From Chloroflexota bacterium (GTDB lineage: Bacteria > Chloroflexota > Dehalococcoidia > SM23-28-2 > RBG-16-64-32), in assembly GCA_029262695.1 (NCBI GenBank), contig JAJCYV010000020.1:62001-126000 (forward strand): DNA of 64,000 nucleotides, in the 5' to 3' direction. Shown here one piece after another: positions 1-8,300 of the stretch. The first letter of the stretch is position 1, and each line of letters starts with the position of its first letter. The notes below the pieces were generated by a model. The model had not been told where the DNA came from. It did not search any database and saw only the letters and a list, made by a program, of their open reading frames with translations. The position numbers and the translations under genes were made by a program.

Positions 1-86
1 TAGCAGCCTCAGTGTCGTTCCAGTCCACTCACGGGGTTCTCACGGGGCCCGTTTCACGACACGCGTCAAGTACCGGATAGGGGCAT

Positions 87-104
87 CACTAACGCCCGTT
101 AGCG
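87..104. repeat. dif-like cassette boundary site 1
   Basis: Reads CACTAA-CGCCCG-TTAGCG on the plus strand: two inverted 6-bp arms around a 6-bp centre. It lies 57 bp beyond the stop codon of the FG-GAP gene, which is on the minus strand. It shares both arms with the sites at 3318, 9560 and 18187. A role as a recombination site is inference; the inverted repeat could also act as a transcription terminator for the FG-GAP gene, since GGGGC/GCCCC arms flank it. Confidence 0.6.
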
Positions 105-161
105 TACAATCGCCCCTTCACCAGCAGCACGTGAGGCGGCTGTTCGTCACGATGAGGCTTA

Positions 162-2636
162 CTAGCCAGCCCGCCGCCGGTATCGGTGCCAGGACACGCC
201 GACCACGCCAACTGCTGCCAGGGCGACGGCCAGCGCGGCCACCTCTCGCTCGTGGCTTCGGCCATTCTGGCGCTCCGCCGTCGCGTCGTCTGACTCGACG
301 GATAGCTCGACGACGCCGCCAATAGACGGCGTGAGGCTGACGGCAGCGAACGTACTAAAGCCGGAGACTTGGAATGTGAACACATTGGCAATGTGATCGC
401 ACGACGGAGTCGAGATCGTAGGAACGGGGGGAGGATGCGCTACATCATGACACCTGGTCTGGCCGAAGAGAACCTGATTGTTCTTGGTTATGCGCAGACT
501 GTCTTCCATGATCGGTGGGAGGGTGCCGTCGACTCGGTCATCATTTGGAGCCGTGTCCTCCCAAGCGAACGCGAGGGTGAATGGCTCCGCGTTATCGCAT
601 GTCACACCCGAGGGCTGAACGTTGACTGAGAAGAGCGCCATACCCTGTCCCTGGTTCGTCGTGATCTCGAAATCAGTGCCTTGCGTGCCGGTGATTGAGA
701 CGGATGTCTCGGAAACGAAACAGCCGGGAGGGATCGTGACAGATGTGCTTCCGTCAGGGGTGATCAGGGTCCCGCCGCCACTCCCGAAGGACTCTCCGGC
801 CGAGCGATCAGGGTCGCATGTGTCCGACGCGTCGCTGGGGCAAGGATCGCAGGCGTCTCCTCCGTCCTGCGAATCGCTATTGGCCTGATCGGGGTTAGGC
901 ACTAGCGGGCAGTTATCGACCGCATCCAGCACTCCGTCTGTATCCGTGTCGGTCGGGGGTGGGCCGAAGAAGACGTACACTTCGCCGCCAGAGCAGCGGT
1001 CGCCGGTCCCGCCCACGGAGCATACTCCCGCGCCCGTGCCGTCGGCGCCTGCGGCCGCCAGAACGAGGTCTTGCTCGCCATCGCCGTCGAAGTCGCCTAC
1101 AGTCGCCGAGATGCCCAGGTCATCTTCGGTTTCGGCGGCCAAAATCGTGAAATCAGGGCTGTCGGTCGCCAGATCAATGGTGCCGCTACGGGGACCCAGG
1201 ATTACGTAAGCTTCACCGGAGTCAGATCCGGGGCCGTCTGCGAACCGCACCCCCACGACGAGATCATCAAATCCGTCGCCGTTGAGGTCTCCGGCCGCCA
1301 GCATGAGACCAAGGCGATCGCCAGCGGCGCCGCCCCACACGGTCAGGTCAGTGAGGCTGGTAGTCTCCAGGTCGATGATGGTGCCTGCAGCCGGTAGGTT
1401 TACTCCGAGGATGACATACGCCTCGCCAGCCAGGGACCGGGCGTTGCTGGGGCCGTTCGCCCGATCCGCTCCGAGGATGAGATCATCCCTGCCGTCGCCG
1501 TCCAGGTCACCTACCGCCAGCGACCTGCCTGGCGGTGGCTCACCCAGCCGGTCATTGGCGTCGGCGCCGTAGATAGTGACAGCCAGGCTCGTGGTTGCCA
1601 GGTCAATGGTGCTACCCAGGGGCGGCAGGTCAGCTCCCCGGATAACGTACGCCTCACCCGCTCTCGACTTGGCTTCGCTGGCGGCGTCGGCCCAGGGCGC
1701 GCTCAGGAGAAGGTCGTCCTTTCCGTCGCCGTCGAAGTCTCCAGCCGCCACCGACGATCCCATCAGGTCATTGGCGTCGGCGCCGTAGATAGTGACAGCC
1801 AGGCTCGCGGTTGCCAGGTCGATGGTGCTGCCCGCAGGCGGTAGGTCAACGCCACGGATGACGTAGACCTCGCCGGCGCCGGCCTTGGCGTTACCAGCAG
1901 CGTCGGCTCCAATCGCCCCCAGGATGAGGTCGTCTTTCCCGTCTCCGTCCAGATCTCCAACCGCAACCGAATATCCCAGCCGGTCGCCGGCCTCCGCGCC
2001 GTGGATGGTGACCGCCATGCCCGCCTGAGTTTTGAGGTCGATGATCCCACCCGCGGGCGGGATGTCAACGCCACGGATGACGTAGACCTGGCCCCCATTG
2101 CACCGGTTACCCACCCCATCACCCGGAGAGAAGTTGTTCGGGCATGTGCCCCCTCCCGGACCGTCGGCGGAAGATGCGCTCAAGACGAGGTCGTCCTTCC
2201 CGTCACCGTCAAGATCGCCGGCTGTTAGAGTGAAGCCAAGACGGTCCATGGGATCCGCTCCCACGACCGTCAGGGCGGGGCTAGTGACCGCGAGGTCGAT
2301 GGCGGGTGGCAGTGGGCCGAGGACTACGTATGCCTCCCCCGTCGCGCAACGATCCCCCATGTCACCGCTCGTTGTGCAAGTGACGATAGGCCCAGTCCCG
2401 GGCCCGTCAGCGAACGGCGCGCCCACCAGGAGATCCTCGACGCCGTCCCCGTTGAAGTCGCCCGCCGCCGTTGCGTCGCCGGCGACATCTCCAGTCCCGA
2501 TTCCTAGAATCGTCACGTCCGCCGCGTTGATCGCCAGATCGTGGACGGGCTGATGGGTAGCCGAGCCGCCCGTCCGCGGGCCAAGCGCCACGACGCCAGC
2601 GACGAGGGCAACGACCATGATTGTGGCATACCTCAC
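162..2636 (-). CDS. Secreted FG-GAP (integrin-like) beta-propeller protein, membrane-anchored
   Basis: 824 residues. The N-terminus is a signal peptide (about residues 1-25). Seven FG-GAP/VCBS-type calcium loops follow, each close to AAGDFDGDGKDDLLLSAP, which suggests a complete seven-bladed propeller over roughly residues 40-550. A single thrombospondin type 3 repeat (DTDTDGVLDAVDNC) follows, then an Ig-like or ZU5-like stretch, and a C-terminal hydrophobic segment followed by HRYRRRAG, a typical stop-transfer anchor. The protein is therefore probably displayed on the cell surface and binds calcium; its ligand cannot be told. It is the leftmost cassette of the island, between boundary sites at 87 and 3318. 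The coding strand is opposite to the integrase. Confidence 0.85.
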   Translation of the reverse strand: MRYATIMVVALVAGVVALGPRTGGSATHQPVHDLAINAADVTILGIGTGDVAGDATAAGDFNGDGVEDLLVGAPFADGPGTGPIVTCTTSGDMGDRCATGEAYVVLGPLPPAIDLAVTSPALTVVGADPMDRLGFTLTAGDLDGDGKDDLVLSASSADGPGGGTCPNNFSPGDGVGNRCNGGQVYVIRGVDIPPAGGIIDLKTQAGMAVTIHGAEAGDRLGYSVAVGDLDGDGKDDLILGAIGADAAGNAKAGAGEVYVIRGVDLPPAGSTIDLATASLAVTIYGADANDLMGSSVAAGDFDGDGKDDLLLSAPWADAASEAKSRAGEAYVIRGADLPPLGSTIDLATTSLAVTIYGADANDRLGEPPPGRSLAVGDLDGDGRDDLILGADRANGPSNARSLAGEAYVILGVNLPAAGTIIDLETTSLTDLTVWGGAAGDRLGLMLAAGDLNGDGFDDLVVGVRFADGPGSDSGEAYVILGPRSGTIDLATDSPDFTILAAETEDDLGISATVGDFDGDGEQDLVLAAAGADGTGAGVCSVGGTGDRCSGGEVYVFFGPPPTDTDTDGVLDAVDNCPLVPNPDQANSDSQDGGDACDPCPSDASDTCDPDRSAGESFGSGGGTLITPDGSTSVTIPPGCFVSETSVSITGTQGTDFEITTNQGQGMALFSVNVQPSGVTCDNAEPFTLAFAWEDTAPNDDRVDGTLPPIMEDSLRITKNNQVLFGQTRCHDVAHPPPVPTISTPSCDHIANVFTFQVSGFSTFAAVSLTPSIGGVVELSVESDDATAERQNGRSHEREVAALAVALAAVGVVGVSWHRYRRRAG

Positions 2637-2667
2637 GCTAGCCTCCCCAATACTCTGCTCTAATCAG

Positions 2668-2832
2668 TCAGTTCGTGCTTCGCGTCCTTCGCCGAACGGC
2701 CCAGCCCAGGCCGATGGCGCAGGCTAGGCCCGCTAGTGTCAGCGCAACCGCGCCAAGATCGAGGCCTCCGACCGCAATAGCAGCGATCAGCGCGACCCCG
2801 AGGATAGAAATGAACTTCGCGGAACTGGTCAT
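2668..2832 (-). CDS. Small two-helix membrane protein (hypothetical)
   Basis: 54 residues starting MTSSAKFISILG, almost entirely hydrophobic, with two likely membrane helices (about 6-24 and 27-44) and a basic tail WAVRRRTRSTN. It lies just upstream of the FG-GAP gene on the same strand and could share its transcript. The start is chosen where the hydrophobic part begins; a longer in-frame version to 2946 exists but its extra residues look non-coding. The Shine-Dalgarno match is weak, so this is a tentative call. Confidence 0.4.
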   Translation of the reverse strand: MTSSAKFISILGVALIAAIAVGGLDLGAVALTLAGLACAIGLGWAVRRRTRSTN

Positions 2833-3453
2833 GCCGCACGCCCTTCTTGGGGGCTCGTTCGCGAACACACGCCGGAAGGAACGATAGCCTTCCAATGCGC
2901 CCCGTTGCCCCCACCCCCTATTCGATGTGGCTGCCATTATGGTCAACCTTCTGGAGCTTGTCTGTGGGGCGAAATACCTACCGAAAAATGCCTATCGCCT
3001 AATGGGGAGTGCTCGCGAGCGGTCCAGGCCGGTGACGGCCCGGCTACACCCCGCTCGAGTGATCGCCCCTACCGATACGGCTCTCGGGTGTTCACGCCGT
3101 AATGCTTGGAAGGAGAATGGCGTCTCCTGGGGGTAGCGAGCATCAACGAGTCGTAGAATTACATCGATGGCTTAACAGATCAGCGGGAGCCGATTACGCG
3201 GCCTACTACCGCACCTAACGTACAGGTCGCTGGGGGTGAATGCGCCCTTTTGCCTATCTAGCCTGGTCTCCGATGAAGCAGATGCTTGGCTGCCATCTCT
3301 CTGCCCCAGACGCATGACACTAACACCGGTTAGCGATGACGAGAACCTCAACCAGGAAGCACTCCGCTGGGTAAGTGCTATCGATGCACCGGAGCGCCGT
3401 CCGCCTTGCCTACGCGGAACAGCGGTTCACGTCTGCAGCCTCTTCAAGAGACG
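2833..3453. other. Intergenic stretch with boundary site 2
   Basis: No convincing gene. It contains the dif-like site at 3318-3335; the end nearest 3453 abuts the decayed TSP3 tail. Short open frames here have no Shine-Dalgarno signal or recognisable domain. Confidence 0.5.
3318..3335. repeat. dif-like cassette boundary site 2
   Basis: Reads CACTAA-CACCGG-TTAGCG, with both arms identical to site 1 and a different centre. It separates the FG-GAP unit from the TSP3 unit. Confidence 0.6.
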
Positions 3454-3610
3454 TCAGACACAGAGATCCGTCTCGTCCGTCACGCTGGCGACGTCTGCGT
3501 CCGAGCCACAGACGTCGCCGGTTCCGGCACGATCGAGCTCCTCCTCGCCTGCGTTAGTCACCGCCGGGCAATTGCCGAAGTCGTCACCCACCTTCTCGGC
3601 GGCACCGTCC
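3454..3610 (-). pseudogene. Decayed thrombospondin type 3 repeat downstream of the TSP3 gene
   Basis: Immediately after the stop codon of the 3611-5401 gene, one frame over, the minus strand encodes a recognisable but degenerate TSP3 repeat: VGDDFGNCPAVTNAG, then GTGDVCGSDADV, then TDETDLCV and a stop at 3454. Intact copies in the gene read GDDFDLCP and NCPTVSNPGQED. Removing one T at the stop (GTC-TGAG to GTC-GAG) would fuse the two frames. So the gene probably once continued and was cut short by a single-base insertion, after which the tail decayed. Confidence 0.55.
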
Positions 3611-5401
3611 TCAGACCGTGCACGTCTGCCCAAGATACGGGCTCAGCTGCAGGATGTCGCCCGAGTCGATGAACCCGTCCTCGTAGAGGTCGAAGCGCTC
3701 GTCCCCAGGTGTCGTCCCCACGGGCTGGTTGAAGACCGGCGTGAAGAGGTCGATGTCAGCCTGGTCCACTGTTCGGTCCATGTTCAGATCCGCCGGCCAG
3801 GCATCGTGCACCCCCAGCACCTGCGGACAAGCGTAGTCCGGGTCCGTCCCCAGGTTCGCCTCCTGGTCGTTCGTGTAGCCGTCGCCGTCAAGGTCATCGT
3901 CACAAACGTTGCCTAGACCATCGCCGTCAGTGTCGTCCTGGCCGGAGTTCGCCACCAGCGGACAGTTGTCGGAGGCGTCGATCACACCATCTTCGTCAAT
4001 GTCATCGCAGACGTCTCCCTCCCCGTCACCATCGAGGTCCTCCTGGCCCGGGTTGCTGACAGTCGGGCAGTTGTCAAATTCGTCGCCGATCCCATCGCCG
4101 TCGATTTCGTCCAGAGTGCAGGAAGTCTCGTAGTAGGGGTTCAAGGAAAGCACGTCGCTTATGTCGATGAAATCGTCCTCGTAGAGGTCGAAGCGCTCGT
4201 TCCCAGACCCCGGCTCCGCAGTCTGGTTGAAGACCGGCGTGAAGAGGTCGATGTCCGCCATGTCCACCGTCCGGTCCATGTTCAGGTCAGGCGGCCAGGC
4301 GTCGTGCACCCCCAGCACCTGCGCACACGCGTAGTCCGGCTCCGTCCCCAGGTTCGCCTCCTGCTCGTTCGTGTAGCCATCGCCGTCAAGGTCGTCGTCA
4401 CAGACGTCTCCCAACCCGTCGCCGTCCTTGTCCTCCTGGCCGGCGTTGGCCACGGCCGGGCAGTTGTCGGCGGGGACCAGCGTGCACTCGGATGGCCCGC
4501 CGCTCTCAGCACCTGGATCGCAAACGCCGTCAGCGTCGCCGTCTACCTGAGTGTCCGCGCAGCCGTTGCTGTCTACGGCCTCACCACTGCCCGTGTTTGG
4601 GCAGAGATCGGAGACGTCAGGTACGCCGTCACCGTCGTCATCGTCGTCACAGACGTCACCAAGACCGTCACCGTCGAAGTCTTCCTGGCCGGGGTTGGCT
4701 ACGGCCGGGCAGTTGTCGGCGGGGACCAGCGTGCAGCTCGAAGGCCCACTGCTGGGAGCGCCCGGGTCGCACACGCCGTCACCGTCCTCGTCCACCTGGG
4801 AGTCCGCGCAGCCGTTGGCGTCGACGGGCTCAGCGCCGGTACCGGGGCAGTCGTCGTCGGGCACCAGCGTGCAGCCCGAAGGACCGCCGCTGGGAGCGCC
4901 CGGGTCGCACACGCCGTCTGCGTCCTCGTCCACCTGGTAGTCCGCGCAGCCGTTGTCGTCCACGGGCTCGCCAGTGCCGGTGCCTGGGCATAGGTCGAAG
5001 TCGTCGCCGACCGTGTCCCCGTCAGCGTCGTCAACCGTGCAGGAAGTCTCGTAGTAGGGGTTCAAGGAAAGCACGTCGCTTATGTCGATGAAATCGTCCT
5101 CGTAGAGGTCGAAGCGCTCGTTCCCAGACCCCGGCTCCGCAGTCTGGTTGAAGACCGGAAAGAAGAGGTAGATGTCCGCCATGTCCACCGTCCGGTCCAT
5201 GTTCAGGTCAGGCGGCCAGCCGTCGTGTACCCCCAGCACCTGCGGACACGCGTAGTCCGGCTCCGTCCCCAGGTTCGCCTCCTGCTCGTCCGTGAAGCCA
5301 TCGCCGTCAAGGTCGTCGATCGCACGAACGCCGGGCCCAGAGCCGACGAGCAAGATAGTAAGAACGACTAGTAGAGCACCGAATACTGCGAGGATGCGCA
5401 T
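3611..5401 (-). CDS. Secreted calcium-binding protein with dockerin-like modules and TSP3 repeats
   Basis: 596 residues from an ATG at 5401, chosen because AGGAGGGG lies just upstream and the signal peptide MRILAVFGALLVVLTILLVG begins there. Three modules of about 95 residues each carry two dockerin-like calcium loops (LNMDRTVDMADIYLF and RFDLYEDDFIDISDVL) preceded by LDGDGFTDEQEANLGTEPDY. Between them are acidic thrombospondin type 3 repeats (DGDGVCDPGA, NCPAVANPGQED). All point to an extracellular, calcium-stabilised protein; no enzyme domain is seen. The C-terminus appears truncated by a frameshift (see 3454-3610). It forms its own unit between boundary sites at 3318 and 5599. Confidence 0.85.
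   Translation of the reverse strand: MRILAVFGALLVVLTILLVGSGPGVRAIDDLDGDGFTDEQEANLGTEPDYACPQVLGVHDGWPPDLNMDRTVDMADIYLFFPVFNQTAEPGSGNERFDLYEDDFIDISDVLSLNPYYETSCTVDDADGDTVGDDFDLCPGTGTGEPVDDNGCADYQVDEDADGVCDPGAPSGGPSGCTLVPDDDCPGTGAEPVDANGCADSQVDEDGDGVCDPGAPSSGPSSCTLVPADNCPAVANPGQEDFDGDGLGDVCDDDDDGDGVPDVSDLCPNTGSGEAVDSNGCADTQVDGDADGVCDPGAESGGPSECTLVPADNCPAVANAGQEDKDGDGLGDVCDDDLDGDGYTNEQEANLGTEPDYACAQVLGVHDAWPPDLNMDRTVDMADIDLFTPVFNQTAEPGSGNERFDLYEDDFIDISDVLSLNPYYETSCTLDEIDGDGIGDEFDNCPTVSNPGQEDLDGDGEGDVCDDIDEDGVIDASDNCPLVANSGQDDTDGDGLGNVCDDDLDGDGYTNDQEANLGTDPDYACPQVLGVHDAWPADLNMDRTVDQADIDLFTPVFNQPVGTTPGDERFDLYEDGFIDSGDILQLSPYLGQTCTV
3619..5320. repeat. Three ~280-bp direct repeats inside the TSP3 gene
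   Basis: Copies begin near 3619, 4118 and 5039. Copies at 4118-4399 and 5039-5320 start identically for over 100 bases and differ at roughly a dozen positions; the 3619 copy is more diverged. They encode the dockerin-like modules. The closeness of two copies suggests recent duplication or gene conversion. Confidence 0.8.
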
Positions 5402-5840
5402 CTCACCCCTCCTGATTTGGTCCTGGTGCAACGGGGGCGCGCGAGACGGGGGCGGCCCCTCCGCTGGCAATCAGGGTCTCGAATGCCCGCACTCTACGCC
5501 GGTCGCTCTCAGCCTGTCAACCCCGATCCGAATCCGAATCGAAGACAGCCTGAAAACTCGGGACGAAACCGCATCCCTGCCGGCGGAGCGACGATGCACA
5601 ATAAGAACCCTTAGCAATAGACTGCTCGCCGCCTACCTTTTGACCAGAGCGCGGATTGCGGCCCCGAAGGCCATCTTCGCTACGCATGAATCGAGATGCC
5701 CATCGGTGAGAAGCCGCTCCTACGCAACCTACTCCAAAAAGCGTTGCGTTAATCGACGGTTGCAATGCCGCGTCTACCAACCTAGATTGAGAACTGCAGT
5801 TGCCTCTACGCGATCATGGGGACAACACGAGGGGGGATCT
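5402..5840. other. Intergenic stretch with boundary site 3
   Basis: Divergent spacer between the TSP3 gene (leftward) and the nitrilase-like gene (rightward). It must hold both promoters and contains the dif-like site at 5599-5616. I see no gene: the open frame crossing it is an artefact upstream of the nitrilase start. Confidence 0.5.
5599..5616. repeat. dif-like cassette boundary site 3 (variant)
   Basis: Reads CAATAA-GAACCC-TTAGCA. The left arm has one change (CAATAA, shared with site 4) and the right arm ends CA. Found when checking spacers for relaxed matches, so support is weaker than for sites 1, 2, 5 and 8. Confidence 0.4.
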
Positions 5841-7292
5841 TTGCCAGACTTCGACGACTCTCACATCTTCGAGCGCCTGACCGAGATCGAGAACGTATTC
5901 GACTTCTTCGCTCTTCTCTACGACTATCTCGGTCCAAGGTTCGCCGAGGAACATGACTTGCCTCGGCCCACACCAGTGATTGGCAGATTCGTCAGACATC
6001 CCGGTCAGGCACCTGCCGACCTTGTGGACGCCTTTGGCAGGCACCTCGAGTCAGGTGCCGACGAAGCAGCGATCAAGCTTGCGTGGAGTTGCATCCGTGC
6101 AATCGATCAGATGAGCGCATATGTAAACCCTTACACGATGGCTCGATCGACCAGAGAGATGGAATCTGCCTTCCGGCGATGGGCCAACCGTCTGCGCAGC
6201 TCCGAGGTGCTCAACACACGTGCGGTCCCTGGCATGGTGCTTTTTAAGGCGGCGCCAACGGCACGCTGGAAGGCTACCGCTCTCCGGATGAGATCCCGAT
6301 ACGCTGCATCTAGTCAGCGAGGTCAGTGGCTGCGTTACCAAGTGAAGTCGCTTCAACGGGTCCCACCCCAAAGCAAATGGCTGGTCGACTACGCCCGCGT
6401 CAACACCGAAGATGATGTGCAATGGTCGACTTCCAAGCAGCAGATTCGCGTTGCTGTCGTGCCCCTCGCCGAGGAGACAGGAGACGCAATCCCTACCATT
6501 GTCCGGAGCGATGGAAATCGCCACTACTTCGACGTAGCGCTCTCCGACGAAACGCTGTTAGCACGGAGGGGTGCAGCGTGCCTCCGGTTCGCTGATCAGG
6601 AGTTGCGTTCAGACATAGTGGTCTTCCCAGAGGCAATCGTTCCGTCCGTTGTCCGAAGCGCGCTGCAGAACCAGCTGGATTCCTGCAAACATGTGCAACT
6701 AGTGGTAGCTGGGTCCGGCGCGTACGACAGATCCGCTTCTGGACGACTTTCCCGCACCCATCGCAATTTCAACGTCGCCTCTGTTCTGACCAAGTCCGCG
6801 GCGAATCCGATTCTAGTCCAATCCAAGATGCACCCTTATGACATTCACGACTACGAGCAAGTCGCTAGGGCCGTTGGGTTTCCAGCCGAGGACCGTAGGC
6901 CGTGGCGAGAGAACATTAGCCGAGAGCTTCGTCTCGTGATACGCGACAGTAGGATTGGTCGCATTGGGGTCCTGATTTGTGAGGATTTTGTTCAATCGAG
7001 TCCAGAAGATCTTGTTGCCGACTTCGGCTTGACATGGCTCTTCGTCCCGGTAATGGCCGGATCGCTTCACCCAGCAAGCGCTTTTGCGACCAAGGCAGAA
7101 AGCTTGTGCGAATCCGCCAACTGCACTGTTGTGATCGCCAATTCAGCCGGGATCGCTCGCGCGGCGTCGGACAGCCCGGTCCTGTCGCTCGTCGGAACCA
7201 ATCTGTTCCGTCCAGACCTAAAGCGATTCACCTTGCCGCTCGATGACCCCGGAACCCGAAATGGAACCGTGCTTTTTGCCTCTATCCCCTGA
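5841..7292 (+). CDS. Nitrilase-superfamily (carbon-nitrogen hydrolase) protein with helical N-terminus
   Basis: 483 residues from a TTG at 5841, chosen because GAGGGGGG sits just before it and upstream codons look non-coding. The C-terminal half matches the nitrilase fold: IRVAVVPLAEE opens it, the catalytic Glu lies in VVFPEAIVPS, a likely Lys in VQSKMHPYD, and the Cys in GVLICEDFVQSS. The N-terminal ~200 residues are helical and unrecognised. Family members cleave amide or nitrile C-N bonds; the substrate here is unknown. Nitrilase domains are known fused to UG1-type reverse transcriptases in defence proteins (DRT1), but no reverse transcriptase is present. It is followed by two regulators on the same strand, and the three genes form one unit between sites 5599 and 9463. 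Confidence 0.75.
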   Translation: MPDFDDSHIFERLTEIENVFDFFALLYDYLGPRFAEEHDLPRPTPVIGRFVRHPGQAPADLVDAFGRHLESGADEAAIKLAWSCIRAIDQMSAYVNPYTMARSTREMESAFRRWANRLRSSEVLNTRAVPGMVLFKAAPTARWKATALRMRSRYAASSQRGQWLRYQVKSLQRVPPQSKWLVDYARVNTEDDVQWSTSKQQIRVAVVPLAEETGDAIPTIVRSDGNRHYFDVALSDETLLARRGAACLRFADQELRSDIVVFPEAIVPSVVRSALQNQLDSCKHVQLVVAGSGAYDRSASGRLSRTHRNFNVASVLTKSAANPILVQSKMHPYDIHDYEQVARAVGFPAEDRRPWRENISRELRLVIRDSRIGRIGVLICEDFVQSSPEDLVADFGLTWLFVPVMAGSLHPASAFATKAESLCESANCTVVIANSAGIARAASDSPVLSLVGTNLFRPDLKRFTLPLDDPGTRNGTVLFASIP

Positions 7293-7326
7293 GCCCTATT
7301 GAATTGTGGCTCGCAACACGCCTCTC

Positions 7327-7361
7327 TTGACAAGGCGCTCTTGTATATGGTGAAATATCAC
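7327..7361 (+). promoter_or_regulatory. Putative promoter and operator of the wHTH gene
   Basis: TTGACA at 7327-7332 could be a -35 box with an AT-rich -10 region about 17-18 bp on. The inverted motif GTGA-AATA-TCAC at 7350-7361 overlaps it and could be bound by the winged-helix protein encoded next (autoregulation). Inference from sequence only. Confidence 0.35.
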
Positions 7362-7399
7362 GCAGATATATATAGCGATAAGGCTAGGAGGTGTGAGAT

Positions 7400-8254
7400 A
7401 TGATGCCGATTGGAACCTCGATCAAACTGCCGCCATCCGAAGGCGGGCTACGAGACGTCTGGAATCAACTGTTCTCGTCCTTACTGTCCATCATTGCTCG
7501 CATAGGCAGACGTCCCCGGCTGGCCGAGGAACCGACCGACACTATTCGCGCAGTCGCAGATAGTATTGTCGCTTTGGCGCAGTCGGGCTACCGGGAAGAG
7601 GCCGAGGAGGTCTTGTTCGAGGCTCAATCTTCATACAAGTCTGCGCGGGCGCAGTTCAGCAGAGACCCGTCGCTTCGGCCGGAGTTCTATGTTGGGCAGC
7701 TCAAGCTAATCGTTGAGATTGCATCGGCGATCGCGGCTCGCAGAGTGCCGCATCATGTATACGAGATGTTGTCGAGATCCAGCCGCGCGGCTCAGGTCGT
7801 ACGTCGCCTTTGGACCACACGTGATCTCAGCCTACAAGAAATCGTATCAGCCACCGGGATGAAGCAACCGAATGCTAGCCGACTACTCGACCAGTTGGAG
7901 GAGGCGGGTCTCGTGTGGTGTCACACAGAGGACCGGGAACGGAGAGTCAGTCTCTCTCCTCTTGGTGAAGCCGCCGCCGAGCTAGTATCTCGCACAGTGC
8001 GACAGAGGAAGGCGACGGTCGAGGACCGCGTGATCGCGAGTGTTGAGGCGTTCCAAGACATCGCCGATTCTGTCGACGCCGCACCGTCGGTAGTGAGAAA
8101 CGAGATAAGTAGAGCCATCCGAAAGGCGCCAGCGTCGAGCAGGTTCGAGTTGACTGAAAGGGCGATTGGTCAGGCGATTCGAGCCAAGCAGCGAGGTCCT
8201 AGTCGCGAGACGGTTGGTCGCAAGACAGTTGAGGTTCGTCCGCACAAAGTTTGA
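7400..8254 (+). CDS. MarR-like winged-helix regulator
   Basis: 284 residues. AGGAGGTGTGAG lies directly before the ATG. Residues ~115-200 form a MarR/ArsR-type winged helix: LSLQEIVSATGMKQPNASRLLDQLEEAGLV is the helix-turn-helix, followed by a wing RERRVSLSPLGE. The N-terminal ~110 residues are helical and may dimerise or sense a ligand. The C-terminus is a further helical extension not usual in MarR proteins. It is likely co-transcribed with the next gene (46-bp gap) and follows the nitrilase gene by 107 bp, where a separate promoter is visible. Confidence 0.7.
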   Translation: MMPIGTSIKLPPSEGGLRDVWNQLFSSLLSIIARIGRRPRLAEEPTDTIRAVADSIVALAQSGYREEAEEVLFEAQSSYKSARAQFSRDPSLRPEFYVGQLKLIVEIASAIAARRVPHHVYEMLSRSSRAAQVVRRLWTTRDLSLQEIVSATGMKQPNASRLLDQLEEAGLVWCHTEDRERRVSLSPLGEAAAELVSRTVRQRKATVEDRVIASVEAFQDIADSVDAAPSVVRNEISRAIRKAPASSRFELTERAIGQAIRAKQRGPSRETVGRKTVEVRPHKV

Positions 8255-8300
8255 CGCTCAGCTCGACAAGCAGCTTCTGCAGAGGAGGTAGGGTAGCCAG

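Noticed and set aside
3236-3916. Plus-strand open frame over the TSP3 tail
   Set aside because: The minus strand has readable TSP3 motifs; the plus frame is their shadow.
5292-5840. N-terminal extension of the nitrilase gene
   Set aside because: Overlaps the TSP3 gene and its promoter and has non-coding composition; GAGGGGGG before TTG 5841 marks a better start.
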